64,000 nucleotides of DNA from Rhodeus uyekii (GCA_037043235.1 JAWRVZ010000474.1:32501-96500), one strand, 5' to 3'. Shown: positions 11,935-23,291, counted from the first letter of the stretch. Notes: generated by a model not told the origin, from the letters alone. Program-made: numbers and translations.

Positions 11935-14900
11935 TTAAGCTAGAGTAACATAGAGTAAGCTTTAGTAAAGATAAGTAAGCTAGCGTAATAATTGGAAAGG
12001 ATGAGTAAACTAGAGTAATATATATTAAGGTAGACTATGACAGTTAGCTAGAGTAACGAAGTTTGCTAGAGAAATTTAGTTACATAGATTAAGCTAGAGC
12101 AGGAGTCGGGAACCTATGGCTCTTTTGATGGCTGCATATGGCTCGATCTCCGCTACTTCCGCCCTCGGACGACAGGTATCGATCGACAGGACTATGGCTC
12201 TACACAGCTTGATGTTCAAACATTTTTTGGGTATATGGCTCTCTCAGACAAAAAGGTTCCCGACCCCTGAGCTAGAGGAACAAAGAGTAAGCTAGAGTAA
12301 CATAGTAAGCTAGAGTAACATAGAGTAGCATAGAGTAACAGAGTAAGCTAGAGTAACAGAGTAAGCTAGAGTAACATAGTAAGCTAGAGTAACATAGAGT
12401 AGCATAGAGTAACAGAGTAAGCTAGAGTAACAGAGTAAGCTAGAGTAACAGAGTAGCATAGAGTAAGCTAGAGTAAGCTAGAGTAACAGAGTAAGAGAGT
12501 AAGCTAGAGTAGCGTAGAGTAAGCTAGAGTAGCGTAGAGTAAGCTAGAGTAGCGTAGAGTAAGCTAGAGTAGCGTAGAGTAAGCTAGAGTGATAGAGTAA
12601 GCTAGAGTAGCGTAGAGTAAGCTAGAGTAGCGTAGAGTAAGCTAGAGTAGCGTAGAGTAAGCTAGAGTAGCGTAGAGTAAGCTAGAGTAGCGTAGAGTAA
12701 GCTAGAGTAGCGTAGAGTAAGCTAGAGTAGCGTAGCGTAACAGAGTAAGCTAGAGTAGCGTAGCGTAACAGAGTAAGCTAGAGTAGCATAGAGTAACAGA
12801 GTAAGATAGAGTAGCATAGAGTAACAGAGTAAGATAGAGTAGCATAGAGTAAGCTAGAGTAGCATAGAGTAACAGAGTAAGATAGAGTAAGCTAGAGTAG
12901 CGTAGAGTAACAGAGTAAGCTAGAGTAGCATAGAGTAACAGAGTAAGATAGAGTAGCATAGAGTAACAGAGTAAGATAGAGTAGCATAGAGTAACAGAGT
13001 AAGATAGAGTAGCATAGAGTAAGCTAGAGTAGCGTAGAGTAACAGAGTAAGCTAGAGTAGCATAGAGTAACAGAGTAAGATAGAGTAGCATAGAGTAACA
13101 GAGTAAGCTAGAGTAGCATAGAGTAAGCTAGAGTAGCATAGAGTAAGCTAGAGTAGCATAGAGTAAGCTAGAGTAGCATAGAGTAAGCTAGAGTAGCATA
13201 GAGTAACAGAGTAAGATAGAGTAAGCTAGAGTAGCGTAGAGTAACAGAGTAAGCTAGAGTAGCGTAGAGTAACAGAGTAAGATAGAGTAGCATAGAGTAA
13301 GCTAGAGTAGCATAGAATAACAGAGTAGCATAGAGTAAGCTAGAGTAGCATAGAGTAACAGAGTAAGATAGAGTAAGCTAGAGTAGCGTAGAGTAACAGA
13401 GTAAGCTAGAGTAGCGTAGAGTAACAGAGTAAGCTAGAGTAGCGTAGAGTAACAGAGTAAGCTAGAGTAGCGTAGAGTAACAGAGTAAGCTAGAGTAGCG
13501 TAGAGTAACAAAGTAAGCTAGAGTAGCGTAGAGTAACAGAGTAAGCTAGAGTAGCGTAGAGTAACAGAGTAAGCTAGAGTAGCGTAGAGTAACAGAGTAA
13601 GCTAGAGTAGCGTAGAGTAACAGAGTAAGCTAGAGTAGCGTAGAGTAACAGAGTAAGCTAGAGTAGCGTAGAGTAACAGAGTAAGCTAGAGTAGCATAGA
13701 GTAACAGAGTAAGATAGAGTAAGCTAGAGTAACAGAGTCAGCTAGAGTAAGCTAGAGTAGCATAGAGCAACAGAGTAAGATAGAGTAAGCTAGAGTAGCA
13801 TAGAGCAACAGAGTAAGATAGAGTAGCATAGAGTAAGCTAGAGTAGCATAGAATAACAGAGTAACATAAAGTAAGCTAGAGTAGCATAGAGTAACAGAGT
13901 AGCATAGAGTAAGCTAGAGTAGCATAGAGTAAGCTAGAGTAGCATAGAGTAAGCTAGAGTAGCATAGAGTAAGCTAGAGTAGCGTAGAGTAACAGAGTAA
14001 GCTAGAGTAGCGTAGAGTAACAGAGTAAGCTAGAGTAGCATAGAGTAACAGAGTAACATAGAGTAGCATAGAGTAAGCTAGATTAGCATAGAGTAAGCTA
14101 GAGTAGCATAGAGTAACAGAGTAGCATAGAGTAAGCTAGAGTAGCATAGAGTAAGCTAGAGTAGCATAGAGTAACAGAGTAGCATAGAGTAAGCTAGAGT
14201 AGCATAGAGTAAGCTAGAGTAGCATAGAGTAAGCTAGAGTAGCGTAGAGTAACAGAGTAAGCTAGAGTAGCGTAGAGTAACAGAGTAAGCTAGAGTAGCA
14301 TAGAGTAACAGAGTAACATAGAGTAAGCTAGATTAGCATAGAGTAAGCTAGATTAGCATAGAGTAAGCTAGAGTAGCATAGAGTAACAGAGTAGCATAGA
14401 GTAAGCTAGAGTAGCATAGAGTAAGCTAGAGTAGCATAGAGTAAGCTAGAGTAGCATAGAGTAAGCTAGAGTAGCATAGAGTAACAGAGTAACATAGAGT
14501 GATAGATTAAGCTAGAGTAGCATAGAGTAACATAGAGTAAGCTAGAGTAGCATAGAGTAACAGAGTAAGCTAGAGTAGCATAGAGTGATAGAGTAAGCTA
14601 GAGTAACATAGAGTAACAGAGTAAGCTAGAGTAGCATAGAGTAACAGAGTAACATAGAGTAACAGAGTAAGATAGAGTAGCATAGAGTAACAGAGTAGCA
14701 TAGAGTAACAGAGTAGCATAGAGTAACAGAGTAGCATAGAGTAACAGAGTAGCATAGAGTAACAGAGTAAGATAGAGTAACAGAGTAACATAGAGTAACA
14801 GAGTAAGCTAGAGTAGCATAGAGTAACAGAATAAGCTAGAGTAGCATAGAGTAAGCTAGAGTAGCATAGATTAGCATAGAGTAGCATAGATTAGCATAGA

Positions 14901-16967
14901 GTAGCATAGAGTAAGCTAGAGTAGCATAGAGTAAGCTAGAGTAGCATAGAGTAACAGAGTAGCATAGAGTAAGCTAGAGTAACAGAGTAAGCTAGAGTAA
15001 CAGAGTAAGCTAGAGTAGCATAGAGTAAGCTAGAGTAGCATAGAGTAAGCTAGAGTAGCATAGAGTAAGCTAGAGTAGCATAGAGTAAGCTAGAGTAGCA
15101 GAGTAACAGAGTAAGCTAGAGTAGTGTAGGGTAACAGAGTAACAGAGTAAGCTAGAGTAGCATAGAGTAACAGAGTAGCATAGTAAGATAGAGTAAGCTA
15201 GAGTAACATAGAGTAAGCTAGAGTAGCATAGAGTAAGCTAGAGTAGCATAGAGTAAGCTAGAGTAGCATAGAGTAACAGAGTAAGATAGAGTAAGCTAGA
15301 GTAGCGTAGAGTAACAGAGTAAGCTAGAGTAGCGTAGAGTAACAGAGTAAGATAGAGTAGCATAGAGTAAGCTAGAGTAGCATAGAATAACAGAGTAGCA
15401 TAGAGTAAGCTAGAGTAGCATAGAGTAACAGAGTAAGATAGAGTAAGCTAGAGTAGCGTAGAGTAACAGAGTAAGCTAGAGTAGCGTAGAGTAACAGAGT
15501 AAGCTAGAGTAGCATAGAGTAACAGAGTAAGCTAGAGTAGCATAGAGTAACAGAGTAAGCTAGAGTAGCATAGAGTAACAGAGTAAGCTAGAGTAGCATA
15601 GAGTAACAGAGTAAGCTAGAGTAGCATAGAGTAACAGAGTAAGCTAGAGTAGCATAGAGTAACAGAGTAAGCTAGAGTAGCGTAGAGTAACAGAGTAAGC
15701 TAGAGTAGCGTAGAGTAACAGAGTAAGCTAGAGTAGCGTAGAGTAACAGAGTAAGCTAGAGTAGCGTAGAGTAACAGAGTAAGCTAGAGTAGCATAGAGT
15801 AACAGAGTAAGCTAGAGTAGCATAGAGTAACAGAGTAAGCTAGAGTAGCGTAGAGTAAGCTAGAGTAGCATAGAGTAACAGAGTAAGCTAGAGTAGCATA
15901 GAGTAACAGAGTAAGCTAGAGTAGCATAGAGTAACAGAGTAAGCTAGAGTAGCATAGAGTAACAGAGTAAGCTAGAGTAGCATAGAGTAAGCTAGAGTAG
16001 CATAGAGTAACAGAGTAGCATAGAGTAACAGAGTAGCATAGAGTAACAGAGTAAGCTAGAGTAGTGTAGAGTAACAGAGTAAGCTAGAGTAGCATAGAGT
16101 AACAGAGTAGCATAGAGTAACAGAGTAGCATAGAGTAACAGAGTAGCATAGAGTAACAGAGTAGCATAGAGTAACAGAGTAGCATAGAGTAAGATAGAGT
16201 AACAGAGTAAGCTAGAGTAGCATAGAGTAACAGAGTAAGATAGAGTAAGCTAGAGTTACAGAGTAAGCTAGAGTAGCATAGAGTAACAGAGTAACATAGA
16301 GTAACAGAGTAAGCTAGAGTAGCGTAGAGTAACAGAGTAAGCTAGAGTAGCATAGAGTAACAGAGTAACATAGAGTGACAGAGTAAGCTAGAGTAACAGA
16401 ATAACCTAGAGTAGCATAGAGTAACAGAGTAGCATAGAGTAACAGAGTAAGATAGAGTAACAGAGTAGCATAGAGTAACAGAGTAAGATAGAGTAAGCTA
16501 GAGTAGCGTAGAGTAACAGAGTAACATAGAGTAACAGAGTAAGCTAGAGTAGCATAGAGTAACAGAGTAAGCTAGAGTAGCATAGAGTAACAGAGTAAGA
16601 TAGAGTAACAGAGTAAGATAGAGTAGCATAGAGTAACAGAGTAACATAGAGTAACAGGGTAGCATAGAGTAACAGAGTAAGATAGAGTAAGCTAGAGTAG
16701 CATAGAGTAACAGAGTAACATAGAGTAACAGAGTAAGATAGAGTAGCATAGAGTAACAGAGTAACATAGAGTAACAGGGTAGCATAGAGTAACAGAGTAA
16801 GATAGAGTAAGCTAGAGTAGCATAGAGTAACAGAGTAACATAGAGTGACAGAGTAAGCTAGAGTAGCATAGAATAACAGAGTAAGATAGAGTAAGCTAGA
16901 GTAGCATAGAGTAACAGAGTAGCATAGAGTAACAGAGTAACATAGAGTAACAGAGTAAGCTAGAGTA
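11935..16967 (+). repeat. Minisatellite of 'agagtaagct / agagtagcat / agagtaacag' words
   Basis: This is a 5-kb tandem array built from 8-10 bp words, AGAGTAAGCT, AGAGTAGCAT (or GCGT) and AGAGTAAC. Together they often form a 28-bp higher-order unit, best seen at about 13380-13690 and 15430-15850. The left edge (11935-12091) is degenerate and interrupted by a 170-bp hAT-type insertion at 12100-12269. The interior is homogeneous and the right edge at 16967 is sharp. Minus-strand open frames made of LCYSMLLYATL-like strings (12750-13091, 14570-14887, 16498-16785) are by-products of the repeat, not genes. Confidence 0.95.
12100..12269. mobile_element. hAT-type MITE with 8-bp target duplication
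   Basis: The 170-bp insertion begins 'caggagtcgggaacct' and ends 'aggttcccgacccctg'. These are inverted repeats with one mismatch over 16 bp. The flanks are identical 8-mers, agctagag, at 12092-12099 and 12270-12277, the length hAT transposases duplicate. The same word is part of the host minisatellite, so chance could explain the duplication, but the position exactly at both TIR ends supports true insertion. There is no open frame, so it is non-autonomous. Confidence 0.85.
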
Positions 16968-18302
16968 ATGTTATACAGAAACTCCTGTACATTTTTCTAA
17001 AGGAATATGTGTGCGTGTTGAAACAGATGGTTGTTAAAAACTTGCTGCTGTTGCTTAATAGTCAAACATGTGCGTCTCATGCATTCCACTGTTTTGGTTT
17101 GTACAATTTTCCATCTGTTAGCCCACAACATCTATTTTAGCATCAATATTTGTTAGCATCAATACATGCATATTAAAATATTGTTATATTTGTGTATTTA
17201 TTATATTTGCAGATGTTTTGGGGACTCTAGAGCTGCAGGAATTGCACACTTTGTGAGCTGTTTAAATGCACATCAGTGCTAAACACACATTCTTAAATAT
17301 GCATTAGTTCCCAAAACACTCCCTTCCAGTTTGATTGTAGCAAAAGCTGCATAGACTAAGGATTCATACAGTTCATTAAGGTTTTTTCTCATAGATTTAA
17401 ACACCCTGACATATTCATCACTTCGGGAGGCTTTTCTGATTATTAATATTGACACTCCAAACTTACATGTATGCCATATTTGGTAGAGATGGAGATAAAA
17501 ACCTAGAGATTGGTAAACAATAGTGCATTTTTGTATAAAACCCCAAATAACAATAGTTACGCTCATATGAAGCCTTGAAGAAAAGTAGTTTGAAGTGTGG
17601 AGTAACTTTGAATTAATTTTTTGCACCATAAAATAATGTTATTCCCAAATCATATCCCTGCATCTGAAACTGGCCATCAAACGCATGCAAACTAGCAGAA
17701 TTGTGTCTGGAAACTCCAGGTGTAAATAGATGGACGAGACACACAATATCGTTTTGTTTATTTACTTAAGTTTGCTCTTTTTACTGTGCCAGCAGTGCAA
17801 AGCCTGTTTGTTATTAAAGTCTCACTTAGTGTTGTCGTGCACGCGCAAAAGAGCTTTAAAGCAGGTGAGAGTGGCATGCGCTCGAGGAAGCGCGAGCACG
17901 TGCTGTTGATAACGCGTGCGGCAGCGACACCTGCTGGACACCGCCGGCATTACAGACAACAGGAAACAGCTTTAGCACTGTAATAAACTATATGAATAGA
18001 TCTAATTATTATGTGTGTAGATTGTTTTACTGCATGCATCTATATTTTGCATGCATTTAAAACCATGTGGGCAACATTATTATTATTATTAATACTCTAA
18101 TAATAATTATACAGCAATGATATTAACAAAGTACTAATTGTTATTATACCGTTTTATGTAAAGTAACAGTTTGTTTTATGCTATGATTACTAATTCTAGA
18201 ATATTAGTAAAAACAACTGTATATTTTGGGTAAATTAAATAGTACAAATATTCCCTTAGTCTCCCAATAGTCATAAAAATTTTTATAATATAGAATATAG
18301 CA

Positions 18303-18340
<38 letters not shown>

Positions 18341-18920
18341 TATCATATTTGGCATGTCAATTTACTTTATGTGAGTGTTTAGTCTTTATTAGAAACAGAG
18401 CATTCTGTCAAATATAAAATACATTAATTAAACATGTTTAAAAGGTTAATTATGTTAATAATAATTAGTAGTTGACACTATAATTGAGCACTGGAACACA
18501 CTTTAATGAGTGAAATTACTGTATCCACACATACATGGATCTGTGAACCCTCATAACTCGATCTAAAATCATCTGAATGAATGATTTCAATAAAGTGATG
18601 TGATTTTAAACATTAAACAAACATTTCAGAAAGTCCTTGAATCTACACTAAACACAATATCCTATGTTCACAGTTTTCTCTTGTGCTGCTGTTTTCAGGA
18701 TCTGGGTTTACAAAGCTTAAAAACACAAACGGCTTTGCTGATGTGCGATTGTATAAGCTTTACTGACAAAAAAAGGTTGAGGTAATAATGCAAAACAATG
18801 CAGACTGGCCTATTTCATCGAAGTACAGTAGCCTTGATTTTGAATTGTTATTATATTTGAGGTATTCCATATAGAAAGAATAGAAATAGAAAGAAGATAG
18901 AATATATATGTATCACAGGC
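16968..18920. other. Gene-free AT-rich stretch between minisatellite and CRISP gene
   Basis: The stretch is AT-rich with an (AT)n microsatellite at about 18308-18338 and a short ATT-rich tract at 18078-18100. Open frames at 17279-17629, 17786-17983 and 18600-18785 show no domain, no splice context and no protein-like composition. It lies 3' of the CRISP gene, and its right part may include that gene's 3' untranslated region. I saw no canonical AATAAA on the minus strand close to the stop codon. Confidence 0.5.
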
Positions 18921-19060
18921 TTTCAACAGTAGAGAGTATGGCGCTTGCAACATCAAGGTCATGGGTTCGATTCCCAGGGAAAGCAAGAACTGATTAGAAT
19001 GTCAATGTGTTTCTTGAATGCAATGCAAGTCGCTTTAGATTAAAGCGTCTGACAAATGCA
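18921..19060 (+). mobile_element. tRNA-derived SINE, copy 1
   Basis: The copy has the tRNA-like head with the pol III B-box region 'gggttcgattcccag', the body word 'gcaagaactgattagaatgt', and the tail 'gtcgctttagattaaagcg'. It lies antisense within the probable 3' untranslated or downstream region of the CRISP gene. The tail type is shared with fish LINE partners (CR1/L2-like). The exact SINE family name was not verified. Confidence 0.8.
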
Positions 19061-19111
19061 AAATTATAGGAGATGCTACAACTATCAAATATAATATAGC
19101 CGCAGAATATT

Positions 19112-19254
19112 TCATTTCTTAGCAATAGGGATGATTTTGTCTTCACATAGACAACTGGCTGGACAGCCCTCGCTCACGCTGGGGTTTTCACAGCTGGCCG
19201 CTTCTATCATGGCGTCACAGTTGATGTACGTGTTGATGTACGGACAAGGGTTTG
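19112..19254 (-). CDS. crisp: CRISP coding exon 8: second half of cysteine-rich domain and stop
   Basis: The exon starts after acceptor CTACTAG and ends at the stop codon at 19112-19114. It encodes NPCPYINTYINC and finishes CPASCLCEDK plus a short basic tail, carrying cysteines 193, 202, 211, 220, 224 and 226. The spacing is that of the ShK-like CRISP regulatory domain. Confidence 0.92.
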
Positions 19255-22200
19255 CTAGTAGAAGCAGAAGAGAGAATTGAAAGTCAATGAAGCAATAAAT
19301 CTGACAAAGAACATTTTTGCAATGCAAACCGTCATCATTCAGGATCATTTTGCAACCCAAAAGCAGAAAAGCGCTCACTGCAGAGATCGTCCTGGCAGTC
19401 GTCCGGGCAGGAGGAACACGGAGCGCCCAGCGAGTACGGAGCAACCCCTCTGAAGTTCCCTCTGAAATAGAGGAGAGAACTGTGTTGAGAGGAACGTGAG
19501 CTCATTAAAGACGACCTGTTCTGCTTTTCTCCACATTCATCTCTCTTTAGTGTGTGATGTTGCTGTTTGAGCAGGAAAAGCTGCAGTTCTTCTCTATATC
19601 AGTGTTTCTGAACTCCTGAAACGCCTCCATTGAGTCTCGAGTTTCAACACTCACAATATTCCTCATTATCATAATTCATGCGCAGAATAAAGGGGCGGGG
19701 CTTGAGTGAGTGAGTCGTGTGTTGAAACTGGCAGTTATGGAAAGGGGGCGGGGCATTTCCCAAACACAACCAATCACAACACACCGATCCAGCCGACCAA
19801 TCAGAGCGCAGTGTGCTTTCAGGAGGAGGAGCTTCATAGAGACAGGAACTAAACAGAGCGTTCCTGAAGAGACGAGACTCAACAATGAGAATATGGGGGA
19901 ATAATGCATGAAAATCTGCTCTAGAGGAGAGAAACACAAAACAACATCAGGAGAAAAGACACAATAGGTCGTCTGTAAAACATCAACAGCTCAGTATTGA
20001 GAGAAAGGCAGCAGGAACATACGCGCGGTAGTAATGGCATCCGTAGAAGTATTCGCTTCCGCACTGAGCCATCGCACAACCGACCTCATACGAGCTGTAC
20101 CACACCACCTACACACACACACACACAACCTAATGTTACTGAATGTGCACTTGTGTATTTCAGATCCGTACTTGCGAATCATATTAATGACAGAAAAGGC
20201 CACTTAAGCAGATTTAAAGAGAGTTCGCTTTCATGACTGCTTCTCAAAAGTGCACGCGTTTCACTTTAAAGTGCATGTGACGTCATACGTTTTAATAGCG
20301 CTTAAAAAGTACTTGAAGTTGATTATAATTTTAACTGTGGTGTTATTTGATATTACATACGTTAAAACTTCATCACTGCAAATGTGTAATTAGAAATGTA
20401 TTTAAATACATGACAGAAAGTTGCATTACACTAATTAAGTGGGTCTCTTAAATTAAACTAAATGCATGTAATGTTTTCAGTTCATTGTAAATAACATGCA
20501 TTTATGGGTTTATTCCATTCAGTTTGCACTTATTATTTTTGTCATAAGTGCTCTTTTTTAAAGATATGCTAATCTGTACATTTTGTTCATGAATCTCCCT
20601 TAACAATCTCTAAAAAGCTGTTCATATATTTACATCCTCCTTTTCTGGGGAAATAGACAAGCCAATGTAAACCGAAAGCATTGGCTCTTTGTGTTTTAGT
20701 GTAAAAGACTAAATAAATGAATCCGTGTTGCCATTAGAAATACGCAGGAAAGGAGAATGCAAAACGCACCTGTGTGTAATGTCCAGTCGCCAGACCGTTG
20801 ATGGATCCGCTGGGATATTCATAATTGTTGACTTCGCTATGCCAGGCATTCACCACTTCAGTCCATGAATAAAGTCTGGAGGCCTTGAAGAGATTTTCAC
20901 CCATTTCATAACCTGTCCGTCAGAGAGAAAACATTCAGTGCAGGAAACTGGAGCATTGCATCTGGTGGGACGAAATGACATTTCTCTTATTTAATGTGTG
21001 CATGTTGCTGCTGTTTGTGTGTAGATGTAGTTCATGTGACTGTCGTTTCTTCCCGCACACTTCATCTGCATGTCAACACACACTTGCACAATCCTGCTGT
21101 ATAAATATTAGGTGTGTGTGGGTTGGATGAAAGAAATCGTCTGTTTTCTCAGGTATACAGTGTTTTGGTCGCACGTACCGTGGCCTCAAAATGTATTTGG
21201 ACAGTTAAGCCAAATTATAATAAAGAAAAAATATGCAAAAAAATATTAAATATATATAAAATATTAAAGCAAGTGGTGTATATTTAAAAGAAGAAAGACA
21301 GCACAAAAGACTATTCAGGTCAAATAGTGTGAGATGATTAAACATTAGTGGAAAATTGGCATATTTGATTTGATGAACTATTTTGAAAGACACTTAAAGT
21401 TGTTTAAGATTTATTATTAATGCAATAATGTGTATATTTTTTATTTACGTATCCAAATCTGTTTTGGCGAGTCAAGTACTTAAATTATATATATATATAT
21501 GCTTTATTTAAAAGAAGTTTAATATTATATATATATATATATATAATAATATTAAATAATAATAATAATTAATTAAATGGGGTTCCTTAAATGAATGCAT
21601 GATGGTTTTCTTCTACATTTTCTAGTGATAAAGTGCATCTTTAAAAGCTGTTTAATTCATACACTTCAATTAAATTTTAAATGAATTCAAACTAAATTAA
21701 ATCCATAAAACCATCCCTAAAAGGTTATTTATATAAAGCGTCTGACGGAACCTTTAAGCTTCTATATAGATCCTGTTCTTCATTTAAAGGGATAGTTCAC
21801 CCTAAAGACTAATAATGAAATAAGTCGTATCAGTGTTTTCTTCTCTGGACTGGAGATCCGCTGACAGACGTGATCAGGATAACTTCTCTGCGAGGATCAT
21901 ATGTTCAGTGTGTAGAAGAAGGTGCATGGATTGCGTTCATCTTGATTTCTCACAGTGTGTGTGTGTGTGTGTGTGTGTGTATTTTTCTGGGTGAGTCGGA
22001 GTGAATCTGATGCGCAGAAGAACCAACAGCTGATTAATACATTCAATTTCGGTTCGTTTTTCACCAAATCCTATCATAAACCCCTTGGAAAACATGTGAC
22101 ATGGGATGATTCTGTGATACTTCTGCGTCTCTTTTAAAAAGCTTGATTCACTGATGTTATACGGACGAGTGCGAGACGGACATTCTTTAAAACTTAAAAG

Positions 22201-23245
22201 ATAAATAAGAGCATACGACATTAGAACAACACCAGGGTGAGTACATTTACATTCATGCATTTATCAGACGCTTTTATCGTTGCATTCAAGAAACACATTG
22301 ACATTCTAATCAGTTCTTGCTTTCCCTGGGAATCGAACCCATGACCTTGATGTTGCAAGCACCACTCTATACTGATTGAGCGACAGCAAACCGCCATCTC
22401 AAATGATGATTTTAGGGTGAACTATCCTTTAAATACTTTAGTGGACAATTTACAATTCTCCATATAGCTGCTAATATGAATTATGGCAAACATACCGTCA
22501 ATCAAGCGGCTGCTCGGTGGCCCGTGTGTCATGTTACACTGATGGATCCAGCCTTTAGCCGACTGCGCCACTGCATCGCTCCAGCTCTGCACACGACAAG
22601 CATCTTCCGTTCAGCGTGTGCATGCTTAAGACGTGAACTATAAGCGTGTGATTTACCATTTCCAGCATGTTGCTGGCAGACGGTTGCACGGCTCTCCGGA
22701 AGGCGTTGTGCACATCCACGATCTCCTGCTGGACAGACGTCAGGTCCGTACAGACGCCTGTGAAGATGCAGAGCGACACTCAAGTTCAATCAGATCATGC
22801 GTTTTACACAGAGTTATGGTAGGCATGATTGTCATATATGCTTACCTGGCTGGAAAGAACACCAGAGAAAAGAGACATGCATTAGATGGATGTATTTCTT
22901 AGATCATTTCATCACATCACATAATAATTCAATACGTTTTTAATATACTTTATTATGTTTGACCATCCTATACAATAGCAATCTGGCTGTTTTTCATCAG
23001 CTTTTCCAAATCATCCATTTCTAAGTGTTTAATTTTCCCTACAGAACTCACTTTAAGCATTCAAGCAGAAGACTTTAGTTTGAAACATTTTAAGATTTTC
23101 AGAAACATAAAGCTCTCTCTTGCTGATGTAACTTAAAGCAAATAATCAGTTACAAGAATCATGAGGAAAATATCAATAAACTCACAAAGCTGCAGGCAGT
23201 GCTCACGTGGAGCAATCCCAACATACAAACTGTCACCGCCAACAT
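19112..23245 (-). CDS. crisp: Cysteine-rich secretory protein (CRISP), complete gene, 8 coding exons
   Basis: The predicted protein has 236 residues. Coding exons on the minus strand are 23186-23245, 22846-22849, 22657-22757, 22496-22586, 20770-20912, 20023-20108, 19379-19461 and 19112-19254; all introns are GT-AG and all phases agree. Residues 1-20 form a hydrophobic signal peptide. Residues about 24-162 are a CAP domain with HNAFRR (38-43), GENLF (90-94), HSE (110-112), the CAP1 motif GHYTQVVWYSS (129-139) and the CAP2 motif YFYGCHYYRAGNF (153-165). Residues 177-226 are the cysteine-rich domain with ten cysteines, beginning CSSCPDDC. CRISPs are secreted, disulfide-rich proteins; relatives bind sterols or modulate ion channels and act in reproduction and immunity. 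Odd: two of the usual CAP-domain cysteines are absent (the GEN-preceding position is Met89 and the CxYC position is Tyr160), while Cys24 is present. The family is clear; the orthologue is not. Confidence 0.9.
19379..19461 (-). CDS. crisp: CRISP coding exon 7: hinge and first half of cysteine-rich domain
   Basis: The exon lies between acceptor CTATTTCAG and donor TGCA|GTGAGC. It encodes GNFRGVAPY and then CSSCPDDCQDDLC, with five of the cysteine-rich domain cysteines counting the junction region (177, 180, 184, 189 here). Confidence 0.9.
19640..19870 (+). repeat. Dispersed 'ccaatcacaac ... gaccaatcagagc' repeat, copy in CRISP intron
   Basis: The words 'ggggcggggc', 'aaccaatcacaacacac' and 'ccgaccaatcagagcgcag' recur in the same order, or as their complement, near 45960-46080 and 48980-49060. 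It is a short dispersed element family common in fish introns; the type (DNA transposon-derived) is inferred. It lies between CRISP exons 6 and 7. Confidence 0.4.
20023..20108 (-). CDS. crisp: CRISP coding exon 6: end of CAP domain
   Basis: The exon follows a (GT)n tract and acceptor TAG and ends at donor GCGC|GTATGT. It encodes residues 134-161 (VVWYSSYEVGC, then CGSEYFYGCHYYR) plus two bases of codon 162, completing the CAP1 and CAP2 signatures. Confidence 0.9.
20770..20912 (-). CDS. crisp: CRISP coding exon 5: CAP domain core
   Basis: The exon lies between acceptor GACGGACAG and donor ACACAG|GTGCG. It encodes residues 87-133: GENLF, the conserved AWHSEV segment and the start of the CAP1 motif (GHYTQ). 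The intron upstream of it (20913-22495) holds a TIR element with a nested SINE. Confidence 0.9.
21783..22433. mobile_element. TIR element ('aaagggatagttcaccct' family) with nested SINE
   Basis: The left end 'aaagggatagttcaccctaa' and the right end 'ttagggtgaactatccttt' are inverted repeats of about 23 bp with one indel. This terminal sequence is a very common element in zebrafish and carp genomes (recalled, not checked). The copy is 651 bp, non-autonomous, and holds a SINE at 22243-22389 and a GT microsatellite at about 21954-21980. It sits in the CRISP intron between exons 4 and 5. Target duplications are not clear. Confidence 0.7.
22243..22389 (-). mobile_element. tRNA-derived SINE, copy 2 (nested)
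   Basis: The reverse-strand copy begins in tail sequence 'atttatcagacgctttta' and ends in the tRNA-like head 'gggaatcgaacccatgacc'. It lies inside the TIR element at 21783-22433, so it inserted after that element, or was carried with it. Confidence 0.8.
22496..22586 (-). CDS. crisp: CRISP coding exon 4: CAP domain
   Basis: The exon lies between acceptor GTGTGCAG and donor GACG|GTATG. It encodes residues 56-85 and the first base of codon 86, with SWSDAVAQSAKGW and Cys72. It joins exon 3 in phase 0 and exon 5 in phase 1. Confidence 0.88.
22657..22757 (-). CDS. crisp: CRISP coding exon 3: start of CAP domain
   Basis: The exon runs from acceptor TTCACAG to donor GAAATG|GTAAAT. It encodes residues 23-55 after two bases of codon 22, including VQQEIVDVHNAFRR and PSASNMLEM, the standard first helix of CRISP CAP domains. 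Confidence 0.88.
22846..22849 (-). CDS. crisp: CRISP coding exon 2: predicted 4-nt microexon (CCAG)
   Basis: A strong pyrimidine tract and acceptor (ctctggtgttctttccag) is followed by CCAG and then a strong donor (GTAAGC). Exon 1 ends in phase 0, and exon 3 needs one extra base modulo three. Four bases supply exactly that and add Pro21 plus the first base of Gly22. Without it the signal peptide and CAP domain are out of frame. It is a prediction from frame logic and splice signals only. Confidence 0.6.
23186..23245 (-). CDS. crisp: CRISP coding exon 1: signal peptide
   Basis: The exon has twenty codons starting MLAVTVCMLGLLHVSTAC, a short signal peptide with a hydrophobic core and small residues before the likely cleavage site. 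The donor is CAGCTTT|GTGAGT (phase 0). An alternative donor after CTCCAC (GTGAGC) is also in phase 0 but would cut the signal peptide short. The start is chosen because it is the only ATG giving a signal peptide upstream of the CAP exons. Confidence 0.8.
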
Positions 23246-23291
23246 GTTGTGTCCCTCCGTCCAGCAGACTGTGAAGCTGTAATTTATAAAA

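Noticed and set aside
12750..16785. Hydrophobic minus-strand open frames resembling membrane peptides
   Set aside because: They are translations of the AGAGTAAGCT minisatellite; the same strings recur in unrelated frames.
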